A stretch of DNA of 64,000 nt from Lutjanus erythropterus. Lineage: Eukaryota > Chordata > Actinopteri > Lutjaniformes > Lutjanidae. The notes below the pieces were generated by a model. It had not been told where the DNA came from, ran no database searches, and saw nothing but the letters and a program-made list of their open reading frames with translations. Positions 37,440 to 49,400 of this stretch are shown here, piece after piece. Each line of letters starts with the position of its first letter. Positions within the stretch are counted from its first letter, which is position 1. The translations under genes were made by a program, and so were the position numbers. The stretch lies in the NCBI GenBank assembly GCA_020091685.1, contig CM034597.1, forward strand, positions 36,325,301-36,389,300. The letters run 5' to 3'.

Positions 37440-38915
37440 ACCCACACATGTGCTTTAGAACAAAAGGCCTCTGCTTTGGTTGAAGGTGGGCAGAGTTGCG
37501 CTGGTATTTACTTGAGGTCATGATAAAGCTGTAATTTGTCCCACTCTCAGATTTACAACAAAATAAACAGAGAAGTGAGAGAAACATCAATCATGCACAG
37601 TCCAAACATGCTTTCCAAGTCCTGGGGAGAGCGCTACTACTGAAAGTTAGAGAATAAACAGGATGAACATTTCATATGGCATCACACAACCAAACACACT
37701 TACCACAATAATACTAACTGTCAGGGATTTTATTGCAGTTTATCTTGTAAGTGATTATTACTTCATGCCTACTACTGTTGTATGTGTATCATGCAGGAAG
37801 AATCATACTTTGAGTGGCCCACTGACTAAAATATGACAACTATGCCATTAAAATCTTTATTATAACTATGTTCTTCAACATACTCAGTGGCTGTGGGTTA
37901 CTGGGTAAAGAGATGATATACGGGTACGTGTAATCAAGCAGGCTTAAATTATATTATTACACATTACACACATTAGTGTGACACTCAAAAGCACTCCTCC
38001 GCCTGCTTTCTCTTTAACAAATGCACATACACATTAAGTCGCATGCCAAGCTATAACTCATAATGTACACAGTTTGTTTTGTAACAGATACATTAATTAA
38101 CACATGCCATTTTCACACATATTTTCAGTTTGCACAAAGGAGGTGAAATAAAGACCTGTTAATCTTTTAGTTTAAAAAAGTAGATAACAGGTAAATATCC
38201 ATTAATCACCTATCGACTCACCTGGCCAGCCCTTTCAACCAAGATACTGACTGCAGACGCCTGGATGTGAATTCTCAGTGCAGCTTCTATCTTTTTCCTA
38301 TGAGCTAACAAAACAAAAATTACACAACAATTTAATTAAAATTGACTTATTTTTTTTAATTGTGTTGACTTAGAGGACTGTAACTTTTCAAAGAATAAAT
38401 CCCACGATTCTCTTTCAAATGTAGAGTAATTCATAATCAATAACTCACACCCAAGCTCGGTTCGGTTTGGTATGGCCAGTTTTTTTGCTGCTACAGGTGG
38501 AGTTGTTAGCAAACTTCAGATAGATATTGCTGTGTAGCTGACATGGTTAATGCTGCATTCATGTGGTATTGGAATACCTGGAAAAATGAGTTCCCGACTG
38601 GAAAAATTCATGAGAACACCCCCAAAGTTGGACTAACAACACAGAAAGTCTGCAAAACTTTTGTCACACAACTAGCCAAGTTGTTGTCTGTTGATGTCAT
38701 GTGCTTAGAAACATGGCAGACAAAAGTTCATGTATGGTTGATAACTTTTTATTAATTAATGTACTGCATGTCAATATGTTTTTGTTTTTTGTTTTTTTAC
38801 ATTTTTTGCTGTGTATGTATTGTAATTTGCAATATGATATCAGACTAACTATTAGTGACACAAATTAATTAGAAAGATTATTAATTAATATTAACCACAG
38901 TAACAAGGCAAATAG
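37440..38915. other. Intergenic DNA, nothing recognised
   Basis: AT-rich with many poly-T and TTAATTAA words. No element ends or protein frames could be supported. Confidence 0.45.
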
Positions 38916-38917
38916 TA

Positions 38918-39030
38918 TTTTTTTTTCCAAGGATGGCAAAGCCATGACCTGCCCTACTCTGCCTCTGATTAGCCTTCCCTGATATTCTTACCCTAACACT
39001 ACCTCATTCCTCACAGCTAAACCTAACCAA
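38918..39030. repeat. Dispersed repeat, copy 2 of a local pair
   Basis: Reads GGCAAAGCCATGACCTGCC, CTACTCTGCCTCTGATTAG and CTTACCCTAACAC, closely matching 16285-16395. Confidence 0.6.
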
Positions 39031-39189
39031 TCCAAACTAATGAAGGCAGCCTCCATGAGCCAATCAAAGCCAGAGAAGGGTGGATCATGATGTTGCCATG
39101 CTGGGAAACACATTCAACTTGTAGTTTGTAACCTAACATAGTGTATTTGTAATAACTGTATTGAGTGGACTGTTGCTCTGAACAAAGAA

Positions 39190-39334
39190 ACATTGTGAAG
39201 GTGTCACTTTGGGCTTTGGGTAATTGTGACAGCATTTGTCAATATTTTCAGAATTTTTACAAAAAAAAAATCAATCAAGCAATGGAGAAAATAATCAGCA
39301 GATTAATCCATAATGATCATTAGTTGCAGTCCTA
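39190..39334. mobile_element. Right half of a TAGAGCTGCAAC-family MITE
   Basis: GTGTCACTTTGGGCTTTGGG, then AGAAAATAATCAGCAGATTA and terminal CATTAGTTGCAGTCCTA match the right half of the copies at 16449 and 52203. The left terminus is missing. Confidence 0.65.
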
Positions 39335-40463
39335 TATAAATAGTACAAAAGCTCCACCTCAACTGACTTAAACATTAAAATCCAGCTTTTACATTAATGT
39401 GTGAGTCAGTCAATTCATGAGATCTTAGTATAACAGAATCAGAGGACATTTTTCTGCAGTATTTTCTGAGTATCTTTACTTTGAATACTTTAAGTGCATT
39501 TTCCTGATTACACATATACACTATTACTTAAGTAACATTTCCAATGTCCAGTAAATTATTTTAACATTGGAGGATAAGTACTTTTAATTGTACTATTAAT
39601 AGTAAATGCTCTGATTTTTTCTTGTACCATGAATTTAAAATGAATTATGAAAATAAAGATGTTATCTTTTCCTGTTAGCTGCACATGCAAATTGCCAAAG
39701 TAGTGGCAGCAACACATCACATTTCCAGCCAAGCAAATATAACATAACAAATATGTTTCCTTCTGATATTGTAAAGGCAGTCACCAAAGAAGATAACTAA
39801 ATCATCTTAGGTTCAGTACCCTATTTCAGTTTTTTTTCTTTTTTTGCCGTATTATAACTGTATATCTACAATGATGAACAACTATTAGCGCTCATTAAGT
39901 GACCATGACTTTTTTTTTCTGTGACGTTCAATGTCATGTTTTAATGCACAGTGCAAAATTACTTTCACTATCACTATTTTTCATTATTATCATGTACAGT
40001 TCCATTCAAAATCATGTGCTATCTTACATTCGTTATCTGGTGCAATATAACTTTTTTTATTACCTCTCACTATCACTGCCAATATTACTATCAATGTAAC
40101 TGCCACTTCATTTTCTACCTAGCTACTTTTGTACTTATCTACCTCTATTGTTATCCTATATGGCACTGTTTCTTTGCATTCACTTCTTATACACTTATTA
40201 CTTTATGTTTATATTTCCCTTATTTGATGCTATATTTTTATTATTATGTTAATGTAATTTTGAAGCAATCTGGCACAACAATTTCCTTCGAGATTAATGA
40301 AGTTCTGTTTTATCTCTTATCTTATCTGACTTCGCCATCCTGGGAAAAAAATATCGCGCGGTGTAAAAAGTAATTTGTGACCACAGTGGCCACTGTTCAA
40401 GTTACAAAACTAATCTACAACCAATAGTTTCGTATTATTTCCAGAGCTCTGAGTCGCGCTTAC

Positions 40464-41110
40464 CTGCAGTTCAAATTTTAACAGTCACATTACGTATCTA
40501 TCCTTGCTGACATAAGATAGCATAACTGCATTTCCAGCTAATGTTTTAATGGTTGTGTGTTAACTAGCCGCCACAAACATTAGCAAAAAAGTGCAGGTGG
40601 GTAGCATTTAAATTTATTTAAATTATCCATCTAACTTGCAAATACGCAGTCAGAAACGGCATGTGAATGTTTGTATGTTGCTCTACACTAGTTTGCTAAG
40701 AGCAGCATTTAGCTTGACCACAAAGAAACTCAACTAGCTTAAATAGCCTATCTTTCAAGCAACACCATTGACCTAGCATGTTTTCGGTCAACGCCTTTTT
40801 AATTAACGAATTAAAAGAGGTTTTAATTACCGCCAAACATTTCACGCCAGCTCCAACTTAGGCTAGCATTCATGAGAGGGACAAGAAAACTCCATTTGTT
40901 TAGTGGTGCAGGTGAGAGGAATAAGTTTGTCTTCAAGGTGGATCTGGATGTTGAAGTCCGCCTCCTCGCCGGCTGCAGCCTGCAGACAGGCGCCAGTTTG
41001 ACCGGGAGAAGAGGGAGGACCAGCGCATAGGTCGTATATACAAGGGAACTCCAGACCTGCGAAAGATCTCGCGAGAGTGATACTTCTACCTCAAACATAC
41101 TTTCTCTAAT
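40464..41110 (-). ncRNA. Possible first exon of a sox2ot-like transcript
   Basis: In mammals SOX2-OT is transcribed away from DNAJC19 from a nearby promoter. Here the - strand has an excellent donor CTGCAG/GTAAGC at 40464/40463, and the sequence above it up to the TCTCGCGAGA boxes is GC-richer than the surroundings. An 80-codon stretch without stops (about 41110 to 40866) also exists but has no ATG. Position and splice site support a transcript; the identity is inference. Confidence 0.3.
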
Positions 41111-41396
41111 CCTTTCCAACTGTTTTCGTCCACAAAATATACATGGATATTAAACACAGCGTTGACAGAACATAATTAATTTGTACAACTTTCACAATGA
41201 AATCACCGTCATACAGATCTCGCGAGAGTTTTGCAAATGAAGGGTTCTCTTCTATACACGGCGCAACGCAGGTCAAGGTTTTACGACAGTTGTATGCTAT
41301 TTCCGGCACAAACACATGAACGCCTGAGCACGAAAACATGAGAGGTCAAAAGTTATGGTCCTGATTTTTAATACAAACGGAACGTAACACAGAGAC
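41060..41396. promoter_or_regulatory. Probable bidirectional promoter of dnajc19
   Basis: Two exact copies of the palindrome TCTCGCGAGA lie at 41067-41076 and 41218-41227. This word is a known core element of TATA-less housekeeping and bidirectional promoters. They lie 170-330 bp upstream of the dnajc19 start codon in a locally CpG-containing stretch. Transcription start sites are not visible directly. Confidence 0.6.
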
Positions 41397-43729
41397 ATGG
41401 TGAGTCGGACGTGTTGTTTACTATCCGGAACGACAGTCTGGAAAATTGTTGCATGATCAGAAGTCTGCTGATTTTTACCCGGTTCATTATGAATGGCTAA
41501 GCTAACATTAGCATGACCCAAGACGACGTGACCAAACGGAATAAACGTATCTAACGCTTATTGCTTTGGCTTCACTATATGCCACAGCGTGGTCATTTGC
41601 TTGGTCCTTTACTTTGGAACTACAGGACAGCTTGTTAATGTGATTTTGTGTGTCGCCTGATAATGTTTTTGTCTGTGTCTTTCTGCAGGCCAGTTCCATG
41701 GTGGCAGTGGGATTGGCTCTGGCAGCAGCTGGATTTGCAGGTGAGCAATTAAAGTAATAAAAGCTAACCAACTTTAGGAAGAAGGCAATGTTGGTGACAC
41801 GCTTATTCACCCTGACAGAGGATGTGGAAAAGTGAAACTGAGCTCTAGCTCTTCAGTGGTGTGACCAATCACCTTGACACTACTAGTAGTTCAAAGTTGA
41901 GTCTCATGTCACCCTTTACTAAGGTAGGGTATTGTTTAAAGGAAAAATTCGGCACTCTTTACATAGATCGCCAATCAGTGGTGATGGGAAATGTAGTCAT
42001 TTGCAGCAATAAATTCCTCAGTGTGTGCTTTCCCTGAAGTGCCCAACAATAAGCCAAGGCAAGTAAAATGCCATGCTGGGCAAGTAAATCTATCAACTCA
42101 CATGCTTGGTAAAAAGAATTAAACTATTTTGATAATTAATAGTTGTTTCAAGCCTCTCAATTTCCCACTTGTCTTAAGTTATCATATTAAACGGAATATA
42201 TTTAAGTTTTAGACGAGACATTTAAATTATTTTTTGATATTTTATAGACATTGCAGTCTTAAATTAAACATGACAATTAACTTTAGTCTTCGTTTATATG
42301 TCTTAAGCGTTTTCCTGATGTGATGCATACCAGTGGCATGCAGTTCATTACATTGAACATCAGTTGGGCTGTTTTATAGATTATGTTATTTTTGCATATA
42401 TTTGCTCTATAATGACATAAAATAGAAAAACTGAAAAATATTCTATTAATATTATGATATATATATATATGAAATATATTTCCCAGCCTCATTTCTAAAA
42501 TACAGTCAATATTTAAATTTTAAAAGGTAAAATTCCACAAATATTTATGTAATATATATTTATATTTTCTCCCCTTTCTTTGTCTTTCAGGTCGCTATGC
42601 CATGCAGGCCATGAAGCATATGGAGCCTCAGGTGAAACAGGCCCTTCAGAGCTTCCCCAAGACGGTAAGAAGGATAACATGCATATAACAAGTTTATCTG
42701 CAAATGGTAATGTGGTGTGCTAGAGACCTCTTGATCTCTCACTTTACTTTTAAAAATGTTTTTGGTAGTGAGGATCAGTCAGCAGACCCATCATGGTGAC
42801 CTGTTAACCGTATGTGTTGTTGCAGGCTTTTGGAGGAGGCTACTATAGAGGTGGATTTGAACCAAACATGAACAAGAGAGAAGCTGCCCTGGTTTTAGGT
42901 GTCAGGTATGTGAACACTCTTTCCCACACCAGTAATTCTTTCCACTATTCAACATTGGACCACCAGTTACATGATACGTTACATCCATGGTCACACAGAA
43001 GGGATTAGGTCTGTGCTGCATGCTAACCTGTCCGGCTGTTATAAGTCAGTTTACTCACCACTAAAGCAGATAAATTCCTCGCCACCACTGTTCACACTGG
43101 TTATTCTGATAAAATAATTCACTGTTGTCCTACTGTTCTATCTTTCAGTCCCACAGCCAACAGGAATAAGATCAGAGAAGCTCACAGAAAACTGATGATC
43201 CTGAACCATCCAGACAGAGGTAACTGGCCCTTTAAAAGTTCCCCATCAGTTTCCATACATTTGAGGTAGACACTATACATTACTATGAAGTCCTCAACTG
43301 AACACTGCAGTTATCTGCCTGGTTGTGAATGTTACTTTGCTGGTTAGAGATAACCAGTCAGCCATGTTACTTTATTTTACCATTACATAAATGTAAACTT
43401 CAGTGTGTACCTTCACTCAGCTGTAAATTAAGCGAGGCGACTCTCCAGCAGTAAAACTACACTCATGCACACAAATTTTCCACTATTATTATAAACATGA
43501 CGATGTTCTGAATATTCTGAAAGAAATGATATATGCAGCATGATCACAACAACTAAGGTTCGCATTTTAGAATTAACATAGTCCAGCAGATTCTCCTGAA
43601 GTTTAACCATGGCCACTGTGTGTGTGTGTGTGTGTGTGTCTGTCTGTCTGTGTCACAGGTGGATCTCCCTACCTAGCAGCAAAGATAAATGAAGCGAAGG
43701 ATTTGATGGAAGGCCAGGCAAAGAAATAG
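41397..43729 (+). CDS. dnajc19: DnaJ homologue subfamily C member 19 (TIM14-like), six exons
   Basis: Coding exons are 41397-41399, 41689-41740, 42591-42664, 42826-42905, 43149-43219 and 43659-43729, all with GT/AG introns. They give 116 residues, the length of the human protein. Residues 5-19 ([15 protein letters not shown]) form the single membrane segment. [10 protein letters not shown] (47-56) is the family signature before the J domain, and HPD (90-92) is the motif that stimulates Hsp70; the C-terminus is [12 protein letters not shown]. In the family this inner-membrane J-protein acts on mitochondrial HSPA9 in the TIM23 import motor and associates with prohibitins. Exon 1 codes only the start methionine (ATG directly before GTGAGT). 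Boundaries after coding bases 129 and 280 coincide with the known human splice-mutation sites c.130-1 and c.280+1. The gene looks intact. Confidence 0.97.
43617..43658 (+). repeat. (TG)n(TCTG)n tract forming the last dnajc19 3' splice site
   Basis: A TG run (43617-43638) and TCTG units lead straight into the CACAG acceptor of exon 6, so the microsatellite stands where the polypyrimidine tract should be. Confidence 0.9.
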
Positions 43730-43828
43730 AAGTAAAGACGCTGATGATGACATAAATGTGATTCCCACACTGATCTAATCAATGCTGTTGCACTCACTGA
43801 CTTATCAGACTTTTCTAACTGATTATCA

Positions 43829-43834
43829 AATAAA
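43829..43834 (+). other. Probable dnajc19 polyadenylation signal
   Basis: AATAAA 100 bases after the stop codon; a 3' end near 43850 is implied. Confidence 0.7.
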
Positions 43835-44204
43835 ATCACTCTGTATAAATTGTTAATGGGATTCTCCCTCGTTATTTTTATGTCGTATTTTAGATTTACT
43901 TCTCTGAGGTGTTTTTTTTCCACAAGACAGAAACTTTAAATGATAGATTCACATTTTTGGTATAACAGCCTCAGTGCAATGGTCAGAGGTTACTTACATA
44001 TGTCACCTACGCTGGAGAGTTTAATTCGATTGCAAAGAAGCAGCAGCAGGATGTTCCATTTGCATTTGCAGTAACTTTATATACTGTAGATATGACACTG
44101 TAGGAGTGAACAGTGAGTGATCCATGACCTAATTATACAGCAACGTTCACACCTGGTTTTAACATTTTTCTAATTCTAATACCAGAACATGTTAAAAAGT
44201 ATGA

Positions 44205-44600
44205 GGGGGCAGCATGAGCATGAGGGGAAAAAGTGAGAAGAGATTAGGTGGAATAGTTTTTATTTTGCATTTCTTGACTTGACTTCAGACAAAATTTTGA
44301 GAATTAAGTTTAATTTTTAGAATTAGAGCCAGGCATAATAAAAATAAATAAATCAGGAGTAATAATCTTTATTTTGCATTTTGAGAAAAAGTTGAACTTT
44401 AAGTATTAGTGGTGCCATGTATTAATACATTTTGACTTTTTTCTCAAAGTCTTAGAAAGAAAAATCTTTCTCTTTTTATTATGCCTGCAGCAGTACTGAA
44501 AATTCCACTTTATTCTCAGAAGTTTGACTTTAGCCTTGAAATGCAAAATAAAAGAAAATCTTCCTCTCATACTTTTCCCCTCTCTGCCTGGCACTTACAT
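44205..44600. mobile_element. Foldback (hairpin) MITE between the two genes
   Basis: The left words GAGGGGAAAAAGTGAG and TTTATTTTGCATTTCTTGAC recur inverted at the right as ACTTTTCCCCTC and TGAAATGCAAAATAAAAG. The centre carries TTTTGAGAAAAAGTTGAAC against TTTGACTTTTTTCTCAAAG. The transcript would fold into one long hairpin. No coding capacity; target duplication unclear. Confidence 0.6.
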
Positions 44601-44730
44601 GCATTTCTTAATTTTAAGCCTTATTAGTGGAATGGTTTGATAAAATGACTGAAATTTTGTACTTGTATGTAGCTCGTTTTTGTAAGAGACACAGACACAA
44701 TTAGGTTTTAGATCTACATGGAAGATCAAG

Positions 44731-44736
44731 TTTATT
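44731..44736 (-). other. Probable fxr1 polyadenylation signal
   Basis: TTTATT on the + strand is AATAAA for fxr1 and is the first one met downstream of the stop codon. It implies a 3' untranslated region of about 1.75 kb (44715-46470), which includes a (TG)n tract at 46151-46191. Confidence 0.5.
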
Positions 44737-46148
44737 TAAGAACTACCTGCATACAAAACATATTGCACATCAACCAACCAGAACGATCCTTTTAAAAAAA
44801 AAAAAAAAAAACATACTGTAGTTGACCCAACAAAAACACTTGGGATGTCACAACTCTCAGTAGTCCAAATTGTCATTTGTCTTAAAAGAAAACCCAAGGT
44901 AACGCATGTTTTAGTGTCAAGAAAAAGAAGAGCTTCTCTTGTTTTTGTCTTTTTTTTTTTTAAATACTGTACATTTTTTAAATAAATAAACCAAATAAAT
45001 CTCCTTCCTTAGTGGAACAGTCGTGACCAGTTTCCAGCCAGCCAGTCTGTGGAAGAACCATGAAAATGACATCATTGTCACCTGGGCTTGGTTTTCCAGA
45101 AACATCTCAACACCAGGATTATTCTGGTTCTTACTGTTGCAATAGTGGGCATGTAACAGGGGATATTAACCTTGTAGATACAGCAAACACACTTTTAATT
45201 TAATTGGATTTCTGGGGAACAGTAACCAGTATCCCTCTTGTCATATTGGATGAAACTGCCCAGTGTTTAGCAGTGAGATGTTTCCAGGAAACCCAGCGCT
45301 AATGGCTACATCTCTGTCCAGCAATAAACAGTAACAGGCCAGTTTCCAGACTCAACTACAATCAACTTTTTAACAAAAAAAGTTTGTTTCAGTGCAAAGA
45401 AAACAACTCTTCTATGTTTGCTTCTTTTCCAGACACGCTGTAATAACATTTCTTCTATGACTGAAGTGGTTGCATATTGAAAAACAGAAAGCAGCTAATG
45501 TCAAACTCCTCAACAGATATATATAAAGGATAACTGGACTCATTTTCCCCACAAACATTAAGAATAAACACACCTGATTTTTAAAAAGATATGCCTCTGA
45601 AATCCTTTCAGGGTCTTTCGGTGTTCGCCTCCACCTGCATATGGTGCCGTAAGGGTACATGTGGACCAAAGAGACAACTCATCTGGTTTATCTGTGGCAG
45701 GCGGTGGTCACCAGGTAACACAGAAATAAGTGAAAAGATTTCAGATGGTGTGCAGAGCCAGGCAACAACATGTTGAATCTACTCTCAAGGCACAACAGCT
45801 GATCACATGTATGTCAGACATACTTGGGTTTCCAACAAACCTATCTGCACTGCAGTACTGCCCATGCAGAATATTTAATTTACAAACTACTTCAGATGCA
45901 CAAAACATCCTGAAAACAGTTGTGGAAGCATCTTTCTGAGTCCACCTGGTACAAGGCAGATTTTTTTTTTCTAAAACCCTGCTATGATATTATTTTTTTA
46001 CCAATAAAAAAAGAATGCTGCATTCATACCACAGTATGGTTTTGAGTGGAATCCCTGTCTGCATTTTATAAATACTGCATTCAGTCCGTCCTCTCCCTGA
46101 GCTCTCAATGAAGAGTGGACTGAAACATACAGTTAAGTAGATGTCTGT

Positions 46149-46150
<2 letters not shown>

Positions 46151-46191
<41 letters not shown>
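46151..46191. repeat. (TG)n microsatellite in the presumed fxr1 3' UTR
   Basis: Uninterrupted TG on the + strand, so CA in the fxr1 transcript, about 280-320 bases after the stop codon. Confidence 0.9.
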
Positions 46192-46193
<2 letters not shown>

Positions 46194-46470
46194 ACTATCT
46201 TTGGCAAGCTGATACAGGAAGATCTATTGTACAAAAACTGTAGTAAAATGAATAGTTGGACAGAACACATGTGTAAAGGGGAGGTTAAGGTTCAGACCTC
46301 TAAAACCTGCGCAGTGGAACAGGTTTCAAATATTTGTAAAGTAAAAAAAGGAACAGTGCTTGTAGTATTTAAATGTTTTGCCTTTGAGGCTGCTCCAGAG
46401 ACAGGGAGATTCAATCAAGTGCAGCCAAAGAATTTAAATATTTGAAACCATTTCCTTTGCTCAGGTCTGA

Positions 46471-49400
46471 CTAAGAGAGTCCGTTGACGACAGGTTGTGG
46501 GTTAGAGTCCCCCTTGTAGGAGACTTTGGCGGGCCTCTCAGTGGAAGACCTGGGAGCTCTGGTGGCACTGCTGCCCTCGCTGTCGGCAGCGTCGTTGTTG
46601 TTGGAACCATTGGTGGTTGCCGGGGCAGACGGCGGGCTGTGCTCAGCGATGGCGTCCACCTGAGCCTGGACAGAAATGTGAGATGAACAAATGATGAACT
46701 TCTGATGCATTCAAACAAAGTCATCATTGGGTACATTTCATAAAGCAGAATCTACATTCAAAAATAAATACAACCCAGGTTAAATCACAAGGTTTAAAGC
46801 CTCTAGAAATTTGGCTTGAAATAGTAAGAACGCATATATGACATCAAAGCTGAGTGTCTCTATTAGCATCACCAAGAATCTGAGTGAAAATAAACATTCA
46901 ACCTCCCATTTGCCAGATCAAATTTTGATTGACACCTTCAGCAGTACTGGCACAAAAGTTAAGCAATGTAAGCCACTAAATGTATTTTAGCCATCTAAAA
47001 AAAGGGTAATTTAAAACCACAATTACTGCCTCGCGGATTTATGCCTCTGCTTACCAGTCAAGTTGCATTTCACATCCATGTCTATCCAAACCAGAGGCAT
47101 AAAGGTAGGGGGAAAATATTATTAAATTCTCTATTTTCCTCAGAGACTTTCCATGTTTTGGAATTGGCATCCATAACTAGCCTAAAGAGACTAAGGGTAA
47201 GCCACCTGCAAAGTTTAGAGCAGCCATTCCCAAACGTAAGAATGCCATCTGAAAATCACTTTAGGTCTCCAACAATGTGACTCATTTACAAAACATTTTT
47301 TTGTGAAAGCAACAAGGAGCCACTGAAGAGGAGCAAAAGAGTCACAGGTTGTTAACCCCTGGTCCAGACTTATATGTGGTGAAGACTTTGAATGAATTTA
47401 AAAAAGTATTAAGTATTTTTTTTGTCAAAATGGTGGTAATCACTATATTAACATGTATTCACAGGCATTCCTGAGATGTCATGTTCGAAAGAATAGGACG
47501 GACATGAGGTCACAGTGACCGTGACCACCAAAATCTCATCAGTTCATCCTTGAGTCCAAGTGGACTTTAATGCCAAGTTTGAAGAAATTCTTCCCAGGGG
47601 TTCTTCAGATATCATGAGAACGGGGCAGACAGATAGACAACCTGACAACACAATCTGTCAGTGTGGAGGTATAAATATAAATATCCCCTCAAGTGTACAC
47701 TGTATTTGGATTTTTTTCTATACTTTCAACGCTACGTATGGAGCAATATGACCGCTACAGTTCCCTGTTGTTTAGTTGGCTCAGAGTCAAAGAAGCACTC
47801 TATCGGGTAAGTGTACATGAATTTAAAAGACAATATTTTGCATTTGGATTAAGACTCATTTCTAATAATTTTATATGCTTAGGCCCTAAATTACATAGCT
47901 AGGAGGTTTTGTGTTTCCAATAGCTTTAATACGTGATAGTCAAGCATTAAGAGCGGACAGAAATTAAGATCTTTTATGGAAAGACACTTTATGAAGGATA
48001 ACTGATATCAGCAATTTATTAACACAAGACAACCAAGTACTAACCACATCCTTGTTTTTCTTGGTGTCATTGGTGTTTGTCTGTCTGCTCTGAGATTCAG
48101 CTCTGGATATGTAGTCAGCCACAGTCACTGTTCAGACAAGACAACAGAGAAACCAAAATCACTGGTCATGACATCATCTGTTTTTTTATTTTTATTTTTT
48201 TTTTAACAACCAAGGCCAAAATGCTGAAAGAAAGACTCTGTCTGGAGCCTGTCTTGCAGTCTGAAAGGAGCTTTTCAGAACTTCCAGACTCTCTTATTTT
48301 TTGTCGTGTACACTTGCCTAACTGGAGACCATGTACACTTGACATCAAACACAGACAAGTAAGTCAGACTTCAGTCCTACTAGGACACACCAAACCAAAC
48401 AGGACTGCATATGGCCTAGTTGTTAGTGAGCAAATATTACCCCTATGAAATAAAAAAAAAAAAAAAAAGATGCATAATCAGTACGGACAGTGTAGGCCAG
48501 TCAGTCAACAAACAATATCCAATCATTTAGCAAAAGCCAACGGAGCAAGCAACACTCGGTTATCAAGGATTAAAGGGACAATTCACTCCAAAAATACACA
48601 TTTTTCCTCTTGCCTGTAGTGCTAGTGTGAGTTGCAGAGTTTTGAAGATGTCAGCCATAGATTTCTGCCTTCTCTTGAGTATAACGGTACTAAAAGGCAC
48701 TCGGCACCAAAAAAATACACTTTAAAAACTAAACAGCAATATCTCTTTGCAGTTCTCAGTTCTTCCAAGATAATCTACAGATTAGCTGAGCAGTTTCATG
48801 AAGGAACTACTTTATTTCTAGTTGAAAGAAAGTCATTCTGGTAGATTCTACTGCAGAAAAAAAATAGTCTCTACCATACCATAATAGTTTGGGTCATGAT
48901 TTCTGGAAAGAGACATTGCTGTTGACTTTTTTTTTTTTTTTTTGAGGGGGGGGGGGGGGTCGTCTTTAAGCACCAGAAGCCAAGTGCCATCTATTTACAT
49001 TTTATTCAAAAGAACGTAGGGTGATATCTCCAAAACTCAGCAACTGCCACCCAAACTATCTAGATGTATAAACAGAATTTTATACAGAAATGTATTTTGG
49101 ATTTTGAGGTGAACTGTCCCTTGAAAGAGATTTAAACAATTTTTAACAACTTTTTGGTTTAGTAAGCTGTTGATAGCACACGAACAAACACCAGGCTTGG
49201 TGCACAACCTTTAAGCCAAGTCATTAGGAGCACTGTTCAGGGGAGGGAATACTGGCAGTTTCCATGGTTACCTGGCTGCCTCTCCTCAGGCAGGCGGATG
49301 CGGCGACGTCGACTACGGTTACGACGCTGAGGTTTAGCTTCAGGGTCATCTATGGGTGTTTGGTCATCACAAAGAGAGGGATTTGGGGCTTAAATTGCCA

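Noticed and set aside
39951-40373. 140-codon frame rich in Tyr, Phe, Leu and Ile
   Set aside because: Composition is what AT-rich DNA gives by chance; it is not a credible membrane protein because no family pattern is visible.
40823-41119. 98-codon - strand frame starting MERIRESMFEVEV
   Set aside because: It lies in the promoter region and overlaps another equally open frame; neither shows a known domain. Kept only as a transcript candidate.
41508-41810. 100-codon frame antisense to dnajc19 exon 2
   Set aside because: Shadow of the coding exon and intron on the other strand.
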